From Dyella sp. EPa41 (lineage in GTDB: Bacteria > Pseudomonadota > Gammaproteobacteria > Xanthomonadales > Rhodanobacteraceae), in contig NZ_BCPR01000012.1 in NCBI RefSeq assembly GCF_016586165.1, positions 1-64,000 of the forward strand: a stretch of DNA of 64,000 bases. Reading direction: 5' to 3'. The notes under the pieces were generated by a model, which made no database searches, was not told where the DNA came from, and saw only the letters and a list, made by a program, of their open reading frames with translations. This document shows positions 43,087-52,476 of the stretch, one piece after another; position 1 is the first letter of the stretch; each line of letters starts with the position of its first letter. The position numbers and the translations under genes were made by a program.

Positions 43087-45570
43087 ATGAGGCTGCTCAC
43101 GCTGTCCTTGCGCAGCCTGCGTCGCGAATGGCATCTGCCGGAGCTGCGCACGCTGGGGGCATCGCTGGTGCTGGCCGTGGTGGCGCTGGGCGTGGTCGCC
43201 ACGCTGTCCACCCGCATGGAGCGCGGGGTGCTGGCGAGCGCCGCGGAGTTGATCGGTGGCGACCTGGGCATCAGCGCGCCGCAGGCACTCCCGGCGAACT
43301 ACGCCGAGCAGGCCATGCAGCTCGGCCTGCACGTTACGCGCAATGCCAGCTTCCCAAGCGTCGCGTTCGCGCACGAACAGAGCCAGTTGCTCGATGTGCA
43401 GGCCACCGATGGCGCCTATCCGTTGCGCGGCACGCTGGAACTGCGCGATCCGCAGGGCAAGAGCGTGGTTGGCCATGGCCCGCCGGCGGGCACGGTTTAC
43501 CTGGATCACCGCGCGCTGGTCGCCCTGAACCTCAAGCTCGGCGACGCCGTGCAACTGGGCGGACGCGACCTGCGCATCGCCGGGGAACTGCTGCGCCAGC
43601 CCGACGGCGGCGAACTGGTCGCGATGGCGCCAAGGGCACTGATGAATGTCACCGATGCCGAACAGGCGGGCCTGCTGGGCGCGGGCAGCCGGGCGAGGCA
43701 TCACCTGCTGGTCGCGGGCGAACCCGATGCCGTGCAGGGCTGGCGGCGCTGGGTGCAGGAACAGGCCCTTCCCCAAGGCGCGGAGCTGATCACGCCCGAA
43801 CAGACCCAGGAGCGCATGCGCAGCGCCTTCGACCGCGCCAGCGCCTTCCTGAGGCTCACCGCCCTGCTGTCGGCGCTGCTGGCCGGCGTGGCCATCGCGA
43901 TGGCCGCACAGCGCTACGCACGCCGCAAGACGAACGAAGTAGCCCTGCTGCGCGCGCTCGGCACGCCGCGGCGACAGGTGCTGGGCTTGCTGACCGGGAC
44001 ACTCGGGCTGCTTGCCGTGCCGGCGGTCCTCGTGGGCGGCCTGGTGGCGCTGGGCCTGGCCCAGCTGACCTGGCATGTCGCCAGCCAGATGTTCACCACC
44101 GTTCCCACGGCGTTGCCCCTGGGCCCCGCCGCGGCCGCCGCGGCGATGGGCCTTGCCGTGCTGGCCGGTTTCGCCCTGCCGCCGCTCACGCGGCTCGCGG
44201 AGGTGCCCCCGGTCGCCGTGTTCCGTGAAAGCGCCGCGCGGCGCGTGCGTCGCTTCGATGCGCTGTACCTGGTACCCGCCGTCGTCGCCCTGCTTCTGAT
44301 CTGGAGCCAGAGCGGCTCGGCCAAGCTGGCCGGCATCCTTGCCGCGAGCCTGGCCGGCGTGGCGGTGGTGGCGGCGCTGCTTTCCGCCCTGCTGCTGTGG
44401 ATCGCGCGACGCGTGGCGCCAGGTGCGCACCCCGCCTTGCGCCTGGGCCTCGCCGCCCTGGCACGGCGGCGCGGCATGAGCCTGCTGCAGGCCACGGCGC
44501 TTAGCCTGGGGCTGGTTGCGCTGCTGCTGCTCGCCATCGTCGCGCCGGCGCTGCTGGAAGGCTGGCGGCGCGAGCTGCCGGCGGATACGCCGAACTGGTT
44601 CGTACTCAACCTGCAGGACGACCAGCGCCCCGGCTTCGAACATGCACTCGCCGGCATGGGCGGCCAGAAGCTCAACATGCTGCCACTGGCGGTGGGCAAG
44701 CTCACCGCCATCAATGGCCATCCGATCGACCAGCTGGGCTTCAAGGACGAGCGGGCCAAGGATTGGGCCGATCGCCAGCTGCGCCTGTCCTGGGCGGGCG
44801 ACCTGCCGCCCAGCAACCAGGTGATTGCCGGGCAATGGCATGGCGAACATCCGGCCCAGGCCGAGGTGTCGGTCGATACCATGTGGCGCGACATGTTTGC
44901 GCTGAAGGTCGGCGACGTGATGAGTTTCAACGTAGGCGAAGGCCACATCGACGCGCGCGTGGGCAGCATCCGCAAGGTCGACTGGACTTCGTTCCGGGTG
45001 AACTTCTTCCTGGTGTTCGACCCGGCCCATGCGAGCGAGCTCCCGCACACCTGGATCGCCAGCTTCTACCTGCCGCGGGGCAATGCGCCGTCACTCGCGC
45101 AGCTGTCGCGCGATTACAGCAACCTCAGCCTCATCGACGTGGACGCCATGCTCGACCGCGTGCGCGAGATCGTGAACCAGGTCAGCGGCGCGGTGCGCTG
45201 GGTGCTGGGCTTCAGCCTGCTCGCCGGTGCGCTGGTGCTTGCCGCGGCACTCGCCGCCAGCGCGCAGGAGCGCCGCCACGAGGCCGCCCTGCTGCGCACG
45301 CTCGGCGCACGCCGTAGCCAGTTGCGCGCCGCCGCGGCCTGCGAATTTGCCCTGCTCGGCCTGGTGGCAGGCCTCACCGCGGCGTTTGGCGCCGCCGGCA
45401 CGGGCCTCTGGCTGGGGCACGCCATCTTCCACATCGACGGCTTCGTGCCTCCGCTGGGCTCGCTGCTGTTGGCGGCGCTGGCGGCCGCCATCGTGGTGAT
45501 GCTGCTGGGGCTGGCCGGCACGCGGCGCGTGAGCCGCACCTCGCCGATGCGCCTACTACGGGAAAACTAA
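43087..45570 (+). CDS. ybbP: ABC transporter permease YbbP-like (FtsX family)
   Basis: 827 residues. The layout is an N-terminal membrane helix (LGASLVLAVVALGVVATL), a periplasmic domain of about 220 residues, three helices with an FtsX domain (LTALLSALLAGVAIAMAAQ, EVALLRALGTPRRQVLGLL), four more spans in the middle, a second periplasmic domain (about 490-690), and a second FtsX domain at the end (EAALLRTLGARRSQLRAAA) finishing SPMRLLREN. This ten-helix duplicated form is typical of YbbP and related lipoprotein/toxin exporters. It starts at an ATG 31 bases after ybbA. The cargo is unknown. Confidence 0.92.
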   Translation: MRLLTLSLRSLRREWHLPELRTLGASLVLAVVALGVVATLSTRMERGVLASAAELIGGDLGISAPQALPANYAEQAMQLGLHVTRNASFPSVAFAHEQSQLLDVQATDGAYPLRGTLELRDPQGKSVVGHGPPAGTVYLDHRALVALNLKLGDAVQLGGRDLRIAGELLRQPDGGELVAMAPRALMNVTDAEQAGLLGAGSRARHHLLVAGEPDAVQGWRRWVQEQALPQGAELITPEQTQERMRSAFDRASAFLRLTALLSALLAGVAIAMAAQRYARRKTNEVALLRALGTPRRQVLGLLTGTLGLLAVPAVLVGGLVALGLAQLTWHVASQMFTTVPTALPLGPAAAAAAMGLAVLAGFALPPLTRLAEVPPVAVFRESAARRVRRFDALYLVPAVVALLLIWSQSGSAKLAGILAASLAGVAVVAALLSALLLWIARRVAPGAHPALRLGLAALARRRGMSLLQATALSLGLVALLLLAIVAPALLEGWRRELPADTPNWFVLNLQDDQRPGFEHALAGMGGQKLNMLPLAVGKLTAINGHPIDQLGFKDERAKDWADRQLRLSWAGDLPPSNQVIAGQWHGEHPAQAEVSVDTMWRDMFALKVGDVMSFNVGEGHIDARVGSIRKVDWTSFRVNFFLVFDPAHASELPHTWIASFYLPRGNAPSLAQLSRDYSNLSLIDVDAMLDRVREIVNQVSGAVRWVLGFSLLAGALVLAAALAASAQERRHEAALLRTLGARRSQLRAAAACEFALLGLVAGLTAAFGAAGTGLWLGHAIFHIDGFVPPLGSLLLAALAAAIVVMLLGLAGTRRVSRTSPMRLLREN

Positions 45571-46725
45571 GTGACTGTATCCAAGGATGACGCCGGCCGC
45601 GGCGAAAACGCGGTCATGCGGGTACTTCGGCGCATGGCACACGAGTGGTTGCTGCTCGGCTTCCTGCTGCTGACCATCGTGCTCGCCGTGGCCGATCCGC
45701 GACCGCTGGCCGATCACCAGCGCTGGCTGCAGCTGCCGACCCTGGCTGGCCTGCTCGGCCTGCTCATCTGCATCCAGGGCATCCGCGACAGTGGCCTGGT
45801 GCAGCACCTGGCGGCCGCCATGGTGGCGCGCGCCCATTCGCTGCGCATGCTGGGGCTGATGCTGGTGAGCACCACGGCCGTGCTCGCGATGGTGCTCACC
45901 AATGACGTGAGCCTGTTTCTCGTGGTGCCTCTCACGCTCGCGATCGGCCGCATTTCCAACGTGCCGGTGATGCGCATGGTGGTGCTGGAGGCGCTTGCCG
46001 TGAACGCCGGCTCCACGCTCAGCCCGATCGGCAATCCACAGAACCTGTTGCTGTGGCAATACACGCACCTGCCCTTTCTGCATTTTGTCTGGGCGATGCT
46101 GCCGGCGTTCGGCGTGATGTTCGTGCTGCTGGCGTTGCTCACGCTGTGCTGGTTGCCGCGCGGGCGCGTGCTGCTGCATGCCGAGGACGTCGACGGCCAC
46201 CCCATCTCGATGGCGCAGGCCGCGCTGTCGGTGGCCGCCTTGGCGAGCATGGTGCTGATGATGGAGCACGACCATGCCGTGCTCGGTGCGCTGCTTCTGA
46301 TGGTGCCCTTCGCGCTGCTGGAGCGCGGCACGCTGGCGCGCGTGGACTGGCTGCTGCTGGTCACCTTCGCCGCGATTTTCCTGGGCCTGGGCCATGCCGC
46401 GGAACTGTCGCCCGTGCAGCGCGCATTGGATGGGCTCAACCTGGATCAGCCGCTCACGCTTTACGTGAGCGGGATCGTTGCCTCGCAGGTGATCAGCAAC
46501 GTGCCGGCCACCGTGTTGTTCCTGCGCCACGCGCCGGATGCGATGGCGCTGGCGGTGGCCGTGAACGTGGGCGGCTTCGGACTGGCCATCGGTTCGCTGG
46601 CCAACCTCATCGCACTGCGCCTGGCGAAGCAGCCCGGCGGTGGCCGGCTGCTGCACCAGGTCTCGGTGCCGTTTCTGCTGGTGTGCGCGCCGCTCGTCTA
46701 TCTCGTATCGCGCTGGCTAGGCTGA
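45571..46725 (+). CDS. ArsB/NhaD-CitM (SLC13-like) anion permease
   Basis: 384 residues if started at the GTG at 45571, directly after the ybbP stop; an ATG at 45616 would shorten it by 15. About ten to eleven membrane helices. Family motifs: two re-entrant loop-like segments LTNDVSLFLVVPLTLAI and SNVPATVLFL, and AGSTLSPIGNPQNLLLW, which match the ion-transporter superfamily (TND and GNPQN motifs). It probably exchanges an inorganic or dicarboxylate anion, or a cation as in NhaD; the substrate cannot be chosen from sequence. It converges on the exported GSGD-repeat protein with seven bases between. Confidence 0.8.
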   Translation: MTVSKDDAGRGENAVMRVLRRMAHEWLLLGFLLLTIVLAVADPRPLADHQRWLQLPTLAGLLGLLICIQGIRDSGLVQHLAAAMVARAHSLRMLGLMLVSTTAVLAMVLTNDVSLFLVVPLTLAIGRISNVPVMRMVVLEALAVNAGSTLSPIGNPQNLLLWQYTHLPFLHFVWAMLPAFGVMFVLLALLTLCWLPRGRVLLHAEDVDGHPISMAQAALSVAALASMVLMMEHDHAVLGALLLMVPFALLERGTLARVDWLLLVTFAAIFLGLGHAAELSPVQRALDGLNLDQPLTLYVSGIVASQVISNVPATVLFLRHAPDAMALAVAVNVGGFGLAIGSLANLIALRLAKQPGGGRLLHQVSVPFLLVCAPLVYLVSRWLG

Positions 46726-46732
46726 AAACGGC

Positions 46733-47509
46733 TCAGTCGTCGTCGCGATCGCGCGGCACGCTCACCTTGCCCTGCACGCCGGAGTGGCTCACGTCGCCAC
46801 TGCCCTTCGCGCCCACGGTGAAGTCGCCACGCACGTCGCGTACCCGCACGTCGCCCGAGCCGACGGTGTCGATGCGCACGCTGCCGCTCACGTCGCGGAT
46901 GGCGACGTCGCCCGAGCCGATGCTGCCCACGCGCGATTCGCCGCGAACGCCGTCGACCTTGACGTCGCCCGAACCGATCGAGCCGATGTCGAGGCTGCCC
47001 ACGTCATGCACGTCCACGTCGCCCGAGCCGATGCTGGCGCTGAAGGGACCGGCGATCTTGTTGACGTGCAGGTCGCCCGAACCCACCTGGGAGGACAACT
47101 TCTGCAAGCCGGTTACCCAGGCATCGCCGGAACCGACGTTCAGCACAACCGGAATCTGCGCCGGCACCTGCATGTTGAGCTCGAGGTTGGTGTAGCTGCT
47201 CTTGAACAGGCTGATCGTCATGCGGCCGTGGTTGCCCGCCTCCACGATCAGGCGATCGCCTTCGCGGCGCTGCGTGACCACCAGGTCCTCCAGCAGCTTC
47301 GGATCAGACGCGCAGGCGCGCCCGGTGACCGAACCACCCGTACCGCCGCCATTGCCGTTCAGATGCAGGTCGTGGCTGTGCAGGTCCACCTGCACCTCGC
47401 GAACGCCGGCCAGATCGAGGGTGAGGTTGCGCGGCGCCTCGTACTTGCACTCGTCAGCGTGCGAAGCCAGGGGGGCGAGAAGCAGTGCGGCAAGAAGAAG
47501 GCGACGCAT
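46733..47509 (-). CDS. Exported GSGD-repeat protein (GIN/DUF2807-like beta-solenoid)
   Basis: 258 residues with a signal peptide (RRLLLAALLLAPLASHA) and an AGGAG ribosome site. After a 100-residue N-terminal domain with two cysteines, the motif (V/I)GSGD recurs seven times at about 18-19 residue spacing (VGSGDAWV, VGSGDLHV, IGSGDVDV, IGSGDVKV, IGSGDVAI, VGSGDVRV, KGSGDVSH). This predicts a right-handed parallel beta-solenoid as in GIN-domain (DUF2807) proteins. It ends in a charged RDRDDD tail. It has a periplasmic or surface location; the function is unknown. Divergent from the next exported protein across a 125-base promoter region. Confidence 0.75.
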   Translation of the reverse strand: MRRLLLAALLLAPLASHADECKYEAPRNLTLDLAGVREVQVDLHSHDLHLNGNGGGTGGSVTGRACASDPKLLEDLVVTQRREGDRLIVEAGNHGRMTISLFKSSYTNLELNMQVPAQIPVVLNVGSGDAWVTGLQKLSSQVGSGDLHVNKIAGPFSASIGSGDVDVHDVGSLDIGSIGSGDVKVDGVRGESRVGSIGSGDVAIRDVSGSVRIDTVGSGDVRVRDVRGDFTVGAKGSGDVSHSGVQGKVSVPRDRDDD

Positions 47510-47634
47510 GGGTAACTCCTGATTGACCAGACAGGCTTGAGATGTCGCGCGCACCCAAAAGGTTTAGAGCCCCGGTCAACGCGGGATGGCACGGCACGTT
47601 TGAGGCTCGACCCACATCGTGGAGATGGATCGAC

Positions 47635-48183
47635 ATGCAACGCAAGACCCTGCTCACCTCCGCCCTCGTCCTGCTGATCGTTGCAGGCGGCGGCTATGCC
47701 ATCGCCCAGGACGCCGCCCCCAAGGGCGCGCCGGCGCCCACCGCCAAGGCCATGCCGGCGCCCCCGCGTGGGCCGCAGATGGCACACGGCGACATGCCGG
47801 GCTTCATGGGTGATGGCCCGGGTGCCGGTCGCCAGGGCTTTGGTGGTCCCGGCTTCGAGGGCCCGGGTTCCGCGGTGATCGATGACCTGCAGGCACTCGA
47901 GCGCCTGTACCGCGAGAGCGGCCGCGGCAAGGACCTGCAGGCGCTGTACAACGACGTGCTGACCAAAACGCAGGATCCGCGCGTGCGCACCTACGTCTAC
48001 CACCACCTGGCCCGCCTCCAGTCGGCGCCGGCCAATGCGGAGCAGGCCATCGCCACGCTGCGCAAGAGCCTGGACGAGAACCTCGCCAACGAAGCCAGGC
48101 AGCGCGCGGATTTTGAAAAGATGCGCAGCGAATGGGAACAGCGGCGCAACGCGATGAAGCCGGCGCCGACCGCACAACCATAA
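47635..48183 (+). CDS. Exported hypothetical protein, Pro/Gly/Met-rich then helical
   Basis: 182 residues; not recognised. A signal peptide (LLTSALVLLIVAGGGYAIAQ) is followed by 60 residues rich in Pro, Gly, Ala and Met (APPRGPQMAHGDMPGFMG), then an all-helical region (residues 80-165) with EQAIATLRKSLDENLANEAR and a coiled-coil-like end. The methionine/histidine content of the linker could bind metal, but no motif is clear. The helical part resembles periplasmic stress-type folds only in character. The ATG at 47635 has GGAG upstream. A strong terminator follows. Confidence 0.7.
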   Translation: MQRKTLLTSALVLLIVAGGGYAIAQDAAPKGAPAPTAKAMPAPPRGPQMAHGDMPGFMGDGPGAGRQGFGGPGFEGPGSAVIDDLQALERLYRESGRGKDLQALYNDVLTKTQDPRVRTYVYHHLARLQSAPANAEQAIATLRKSLDENLANEARQRADFEKMRSEWEQRRNAMKPAPTAQP

Positions 48184-48227
48184 CCACAAGAACAATCGAC
48201 GCGACCGACACGGGAGCGTCCACGGCT

Positions 48228-48266
48228 GAGGCACGGGGACCCCAGAACCCGTGCCTCCTTTTTTTT
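48228..48266. terminator. Bidirectional-looking terminator between the exported protein and mazG
   Basis: Stem GAGGCACGGG facing CCCGTGCCTC with a 10-base loop, followed by CTTTTTTTT. It lies 44 bases after the exported protein's stop and ends where mazG ends, so it could also serve that convergent gene, although the T run favours the plus strand. Confidence 0.85.
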
Positions 48267-49080
48267 CAGACGGCCGGCTTGTCCGTGCGCTTGGCCTCGC
48301 GCCACAGCGCTTCCTGCTCCACCAGATCACGCTCCGGCAGCGGCCGGCCCTCCTCGCGCGCCAGCTGTTCCATCTGGCGGAAGCGTCGCTCGAACTTGGC
48401 ATTGGCATGGCGGAAGGCCTGCGAAAAATCCACGCCGGCGTGCCGCGCGAGGTTTGCCACCACGAACAGCACGTCGCCGATTTCATCCTGCAGCCGCTGC
48501 TTGTCACGGCCCTGGGCAAACTCCGTGCGCACTTCTTCGACTTCCTCCAGCAGCTTGTCGAGCACGGGCTGTTCATCCGGCCAGTCGAAGCCGACCTTGG
48601 CCGCACGCTCCTGCAACTTCAGTGCGCGTTTCCACTCGGGCAAGCCACGCGAAATACCGGCGAGCGCGCTGTCGTCGTGCTGCTCGCCCTTGGCCGCGCG
48701 CTCGGCGCTCTTGATGTCGTCCCAGGCCTGCTTCTGCGCATCGAGATCTTCGTAGCTCTCGTTGCCGAACACATGCGGATGGCGGCGCACCATCTTGTCG
48801 CTGATGGCATGGGCGACATCAGCGAATTCAAACAGCCCGACCTCTTTCGCCATCTGCGCGTGGAACACCACCTGCAGCAGCAGGTCGCCCAGTTCGTCGC
48901 GCAAATCGTGCCAATCCTTGCGATCGATGGCGTCGGCGACCTCGTAGGCCTCCTCGATGGTGTAAGGCGCGATGGTGGAAAAATCCTGCTGCAGATCCCA
49001 CGGACAGCCGCCTTGGGGGTCGCGCAGGCGCGCCATGATGACGAGCAGGTCATCCAGGCTGTGGCGAACGGCCTCGGTCA

Positions 49081-49081
<1 letters not shown>
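48266..49081 (-). CDS. mazG: Nucleoside triphosphate pyrophosphohydrolase MazG
   Basis: 271 residues, the full-length two-domain form. The N-terminal MazG domain has GGCPWDLQQDFSTIAPYTIE then EAYEVADAI and DELGDLLLQVVFHA; the second domain repeats KLLEEVEEVRTE and DEIGDVLFVVANLARHAG, each with the EExxE-12-ExxD metal-binding pattern. It hydrolyses canonical and damaged NTPs to NMP and pyrophosphate, and in E. coli lowers ppGpp. Its ATG shares one base with the cysQ stop, showing coupling. Confidence 0.95.
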
Positions 49082-49901
<820 letters not shown>

Positions 49902-49905
<4 letters not shown>

Positions 49906-50459
49906 GTCGGGGAAAACCGGCCGGCGAGGTACTCGCGGGCCATGAAGAGGGCGGCGATCGAACGGCCTTCGGTGACGTCTTCGCGTGCGATCAGGAGATG
50001 CAGGTCGGCGAGCTTCCACGGAACCACTTCCAGTTCCTCGGGTTCGTCGCCCTGCAGGCGTTCGGGATAGAGGTCCTGCGCCAGCACGACATGCGCCATG
50101 TGCGTCATGTACGAGGGCGACAGCGACAGGTTGTGCAGGATCTTCAGCTTGCGCGCGCCATAGCCGATCTCTTCCTTGAGCTCGCGATCGGCGCCCTGCT
50201 CCACCGTTTCATCGCGATCGAGCCGGCCCTTGGGCAGGCTGAGTTCATAGCGGCCGACGCCCGCGCCGTACTCGTGCACCAGCAGCACCGTTTCGTCATC
50301 GAGCATCGGCACGATGATGACGGCGCCCAGGCCGCTGCCCTTCAGCCGCTCGTAGACGCGGCGTTCGCCGTTGGAGAATTCCAGGTCGAGCTGCTCGACG
50401 CGCAGGAAACTGCTGTCGTGCACGTCGCGTGTCGCATGGATGATGGGTGGCTTGCGCAT
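49902..50459 (-). CDS. nudE: ADP compounds hydrolase NudE
   Basis: 185 residues with the Nudix box GRLDRDETVEQ...RELKEEIGYG starting at Gly78. NudE-like features include VYERLKGSGLGAVIIVP and the SPSYMTHMAHVVLAQDLYPE segment after the box. It hydrolyses ADP-ribose, NADH and diadenosine polyphosphates to AMP plus product. The nudE-cysQ adjacency is common in gammaproteobacteria. The much longer open frame above 50459 runs antisense to neighbouring structure and is not part of the protein. Confidence 0.93.
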
Positions 50460-50473
50460 GGGTCGATTGTAGC

Positions 50474-50833
50474 TCAGCGTCCCGGCATCACCGGCGGCGA
50501 CTGGCGACCGCGCCCGGCCGCCACCGCCCAGACCAGGAGGCCGAACACGATGCCCTGGGCCACGCTCGTGGCCATGCCGAAGACGGCGGCATGGCGGGCC
50601 AGCTCCATGGTGGTCTGCTCGTGCGCCTGCACTGCGGCGGGGAAATAGGCAAAGTGGTACCAGCCGGAGGCCAGCAGCACCACTATTTCGATGATGCTGG
50701 CGAGCAGGAGCAACAGCGCCGAATCCGGCATTTTTCGCCAGAACACCCCAGCCACCACCACGCCGATGACGGCCGCCGCCATCGGCGGCGCGTTGGCCAG
50801 CAGCCCGTACAGCATCTGCATGGATGCATCCAT
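50474..50833 (-). CDS. Small hypothetical membrane protein
   Basis: 119 residues, not recognised. Three to four hydrophobic stretches: MAAAVIGVVVAGVFW, SALLLLLASIIEIVVLLASG, and AVFGMATSVAQGIVFGLLVW, with a polar loop of about 25 residues. It lies between the phosphatase and nudE in the same direction with short spacings (about 14 bases each side), so it is probably co-transcribed. Confidence 0.65.
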   Translation of the reverse strand: MDASMQMLYGLLANAPPMAAAVIGVVVAGVFWRKMPDSALLLLLASIIEIVVLLASGWYHFAYFPAAVQAHEQTTMELARHAAVFGMATSVAQGIVFGLLVWAVAAGRGRQSPPVMPGR

Positions 50834-50848
50834 TCCAGACCTCTCCTC

Positions 50849-51631
50849 TCAGCGTGCCTCGTGAAGGCGCTTCCATACGGCGGCGTGGATCGCAGGCGTG
50901 CCGGCGAGCACGCTGCGCGAATCCAGGCCAAGCGGTTGGCCGTCCAAATCGGTGAACACCCCGCCCGCTTCGCGCACGATCACCGCTAGTGCGGCGACAT
51001 CGAGAATGTTCACGTCCGACTCCAGCACCAGGTCCAGGCTGCCGCGTGCCAGCAGGTGGTAGTGGCAGAAATCGCCGTAGCCACGAAGGCGATTGGTATC
51101 CCGTATCAGGGCGCCCAGCTCGGCCCAGCGGGCATCGGCGGTAAGCGACTTCACGTTGCCGATGGACAGCGATGCCTGCGCCAGCGTCGCCGTCGGCGCG
51201 ACGCGCACCTGCTCGCCTTCGAACCAGCAGCCGCCACCGGCGCTGGCCCACATGGTCTCGCCATAGATCGGCGCGCTGGAAACGCCCAGCACCAGCTCGC
51301 CGCGATGCATCAGGGCGATCTGCGTGGAGAAGAACGGCGTGCGACGCACGAAGCTCTTGGTGCCGTCGAGCGGGTCCACCAGCCACAACAGCTCGGGGTT
51401 ACCCTCGTCGCGCCCGAATTCCTCCCCGTAGATCGAGGCCTGCGGCAAGGCCTGTTGCAGCACCTTGCGGATGGCCATTTCCGCCTCGCGATCGGCAACG
51501 GTGACGGGCGTGTCGTCGCTCTTGAGCTCGACGTCCACGCCGCGACGCCAGTAGTGCCGCAATACCTCGGCAGCGGCCTGCGCGGCTTCGCGCGCCGCGG
51601 CAAGCGCGTGTGGCAGGTTCGGTTCAGCCAT
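50849..51631 (-). CDS. Inositol monophosphatase-family phosphatase (histidinol-phosphatase-like)
   Basis: 260 residues from the ATG at 51631, which overlaps the gspN stop. Metal-binding motifs: YGEEFGRDE, WLVDPLDGTKSFV and LESDVNILDVAALAVIVREA. The short VADREAEMAIR and the TPFFSTQIALMHRGELVLGV block are like HisN-type histidinol-phosphate phosphatases, common in Xanthomonadales-type and actinobacterial proteins. Its sequence is clearly distinct from the CysQ two genes on. HisN, SuhB-like or CysQ-like activity cannot be separated from sequence alone, so no symbol is given. Confidence 0.85.
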   Translation of the reverse strand: MAEPNLPHALAAAREAAQAAAEVLRHYWRRGVDVELKSDDTPVTVADREAEMAIRKVLQQALPQASIYGEEFGRDEGNPELLWLVDPLDGTKSFVRRTPFFSTQIALMHRGELVLGVSSAPIYGETMWASAGGGCWFEGEQVRVAPTATLAQASLSIGNVKSLTADARWAELGALIRDTNRLRGYGDFCHYHLLARGSLDLVLESDVNILDVAALAVIVREAGGVFTDLDGQPLGLDSRSVLAGTPAIHAAVWKRLHEAR

Positions 51632-52415
51632 GATTTTCCCCGGACATGGTGGCCGCGAGGCCACCGGTGTAATGGATGTGCGTGACGCCATCGGCATCGA
51701 CCGGGCCGAAGGCGGCTAGCCAGCGAGTCAAGGCGGGCATCGGTTCGCGCGGCGCCGCCGCGGCATGGAAGCGCCAGGCCAGCGGGCTGAGTTGCAACGC
51801 GCCGTCGATGCGCAGTGGACCACTGCCGACATCATAAAGATGACCATCGACCACGCCACTGCTGCCGTGCAAGGCCAATCGCAAGGTGCCCAGCGGCACA
51901 TCGCCCTGGCGAGGCGTGCGCAACGATGCCGCCTGCCACTCCAGGTGCGCATCGAGTACGAGTGGCCACCCGCCCTGCAACTGTGCCTTGGATGCCTCGG
52001 CCACGAGGATTCCGCGCGGTTTTCCGCCGGGAAGCGTCAGGTGTGCGTTCAACAGGTCGAGATCAACGCGCATATGGACGTCCGTCCACGTTGCCTCGGT
52101 GGCGCTGCGGCCGCGCATGCGACCATGAAACTGCAGGCGCGGCCCCTGCAGGTCGACCAGGCACTCGGGGTCGCCCAGCAGCAAGGCGCTTCGCGACAGC
52201 TGCCAGTCCAGCCGTCCCAGATCCTCGCCCCTGGCCGACACGACGTGGCCCGCATGACCATCCCAGAGCAGGCCGCCCACCTGTTCCAACTGGATGCCGC
52301 CGAGGCGACCCGCCAACAGCGGCAGCACCCAGCGCGCGGGCAGGAACCACGCGAGGGCAACGCCGATGAGCAGCAGGCCAAGCAGGCCGGCCAGTGCGAT
52401 ACGCCAATGCTTCAA
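51624..52415 (-). CDS. gspN: Type II secretion system protein N (GspN)
   Basis: 263 residues. One N-terminal membrane anchor (IALAGLLGLLLIGVALAWFL) is followed by a periplasmic domain with the GspN-typical VGGLLWDGHAGHV and RLDWQLSRSALL early, and PLRIDGALQLSPLAWRFHA and VTHIHYTGGL late. GspN/PulN is an accessory inner-membrane component of type II secretion; the rest of the gsp operon is not here. It heads the minus-strand operon running to mazG and is divergent from bioA across 61 bases. Confidence 0.85.
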   Translation of the reverse strand: MKHWRIALAGLLGLLLIGVALAWFLPARWVLPLLAGRLGGIQLEQVGGLLWDGHAGHVVSARGEDLGRLDWQLSRSALLLGDPECLVDLQGPRLQFHGRMRGRSATEATWTDVHMRVDLDLLNAHLTLPGGKPRGILVAEASKAQLQGGWPLVLDAHLEWQAASLRTPRQGDVPLGTLRLALHGSSGVVDGHLYDVGSGPLRIDGALQLSPLAWRFHAAAAPREPMPALTRWLAAFGPVDADGVTHIHYTGGLAATMSGENHG

Positions 52416-52476
52416 ACCAATTCCCAGGGATTTGGAAGACTTGAGCGGGCATGCTCGAAACCCCGATCATAGCCGG

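Noticed and set aside
42955-45048. 697-codon and 378-codon minus-strand frames opposite ybbP
   Set aside because: Mirror frames of a membrane protein with FtsX domains; the translations are low-complexity Gln/His/Arg/Ala or Ser/Arg with no signal or domain.
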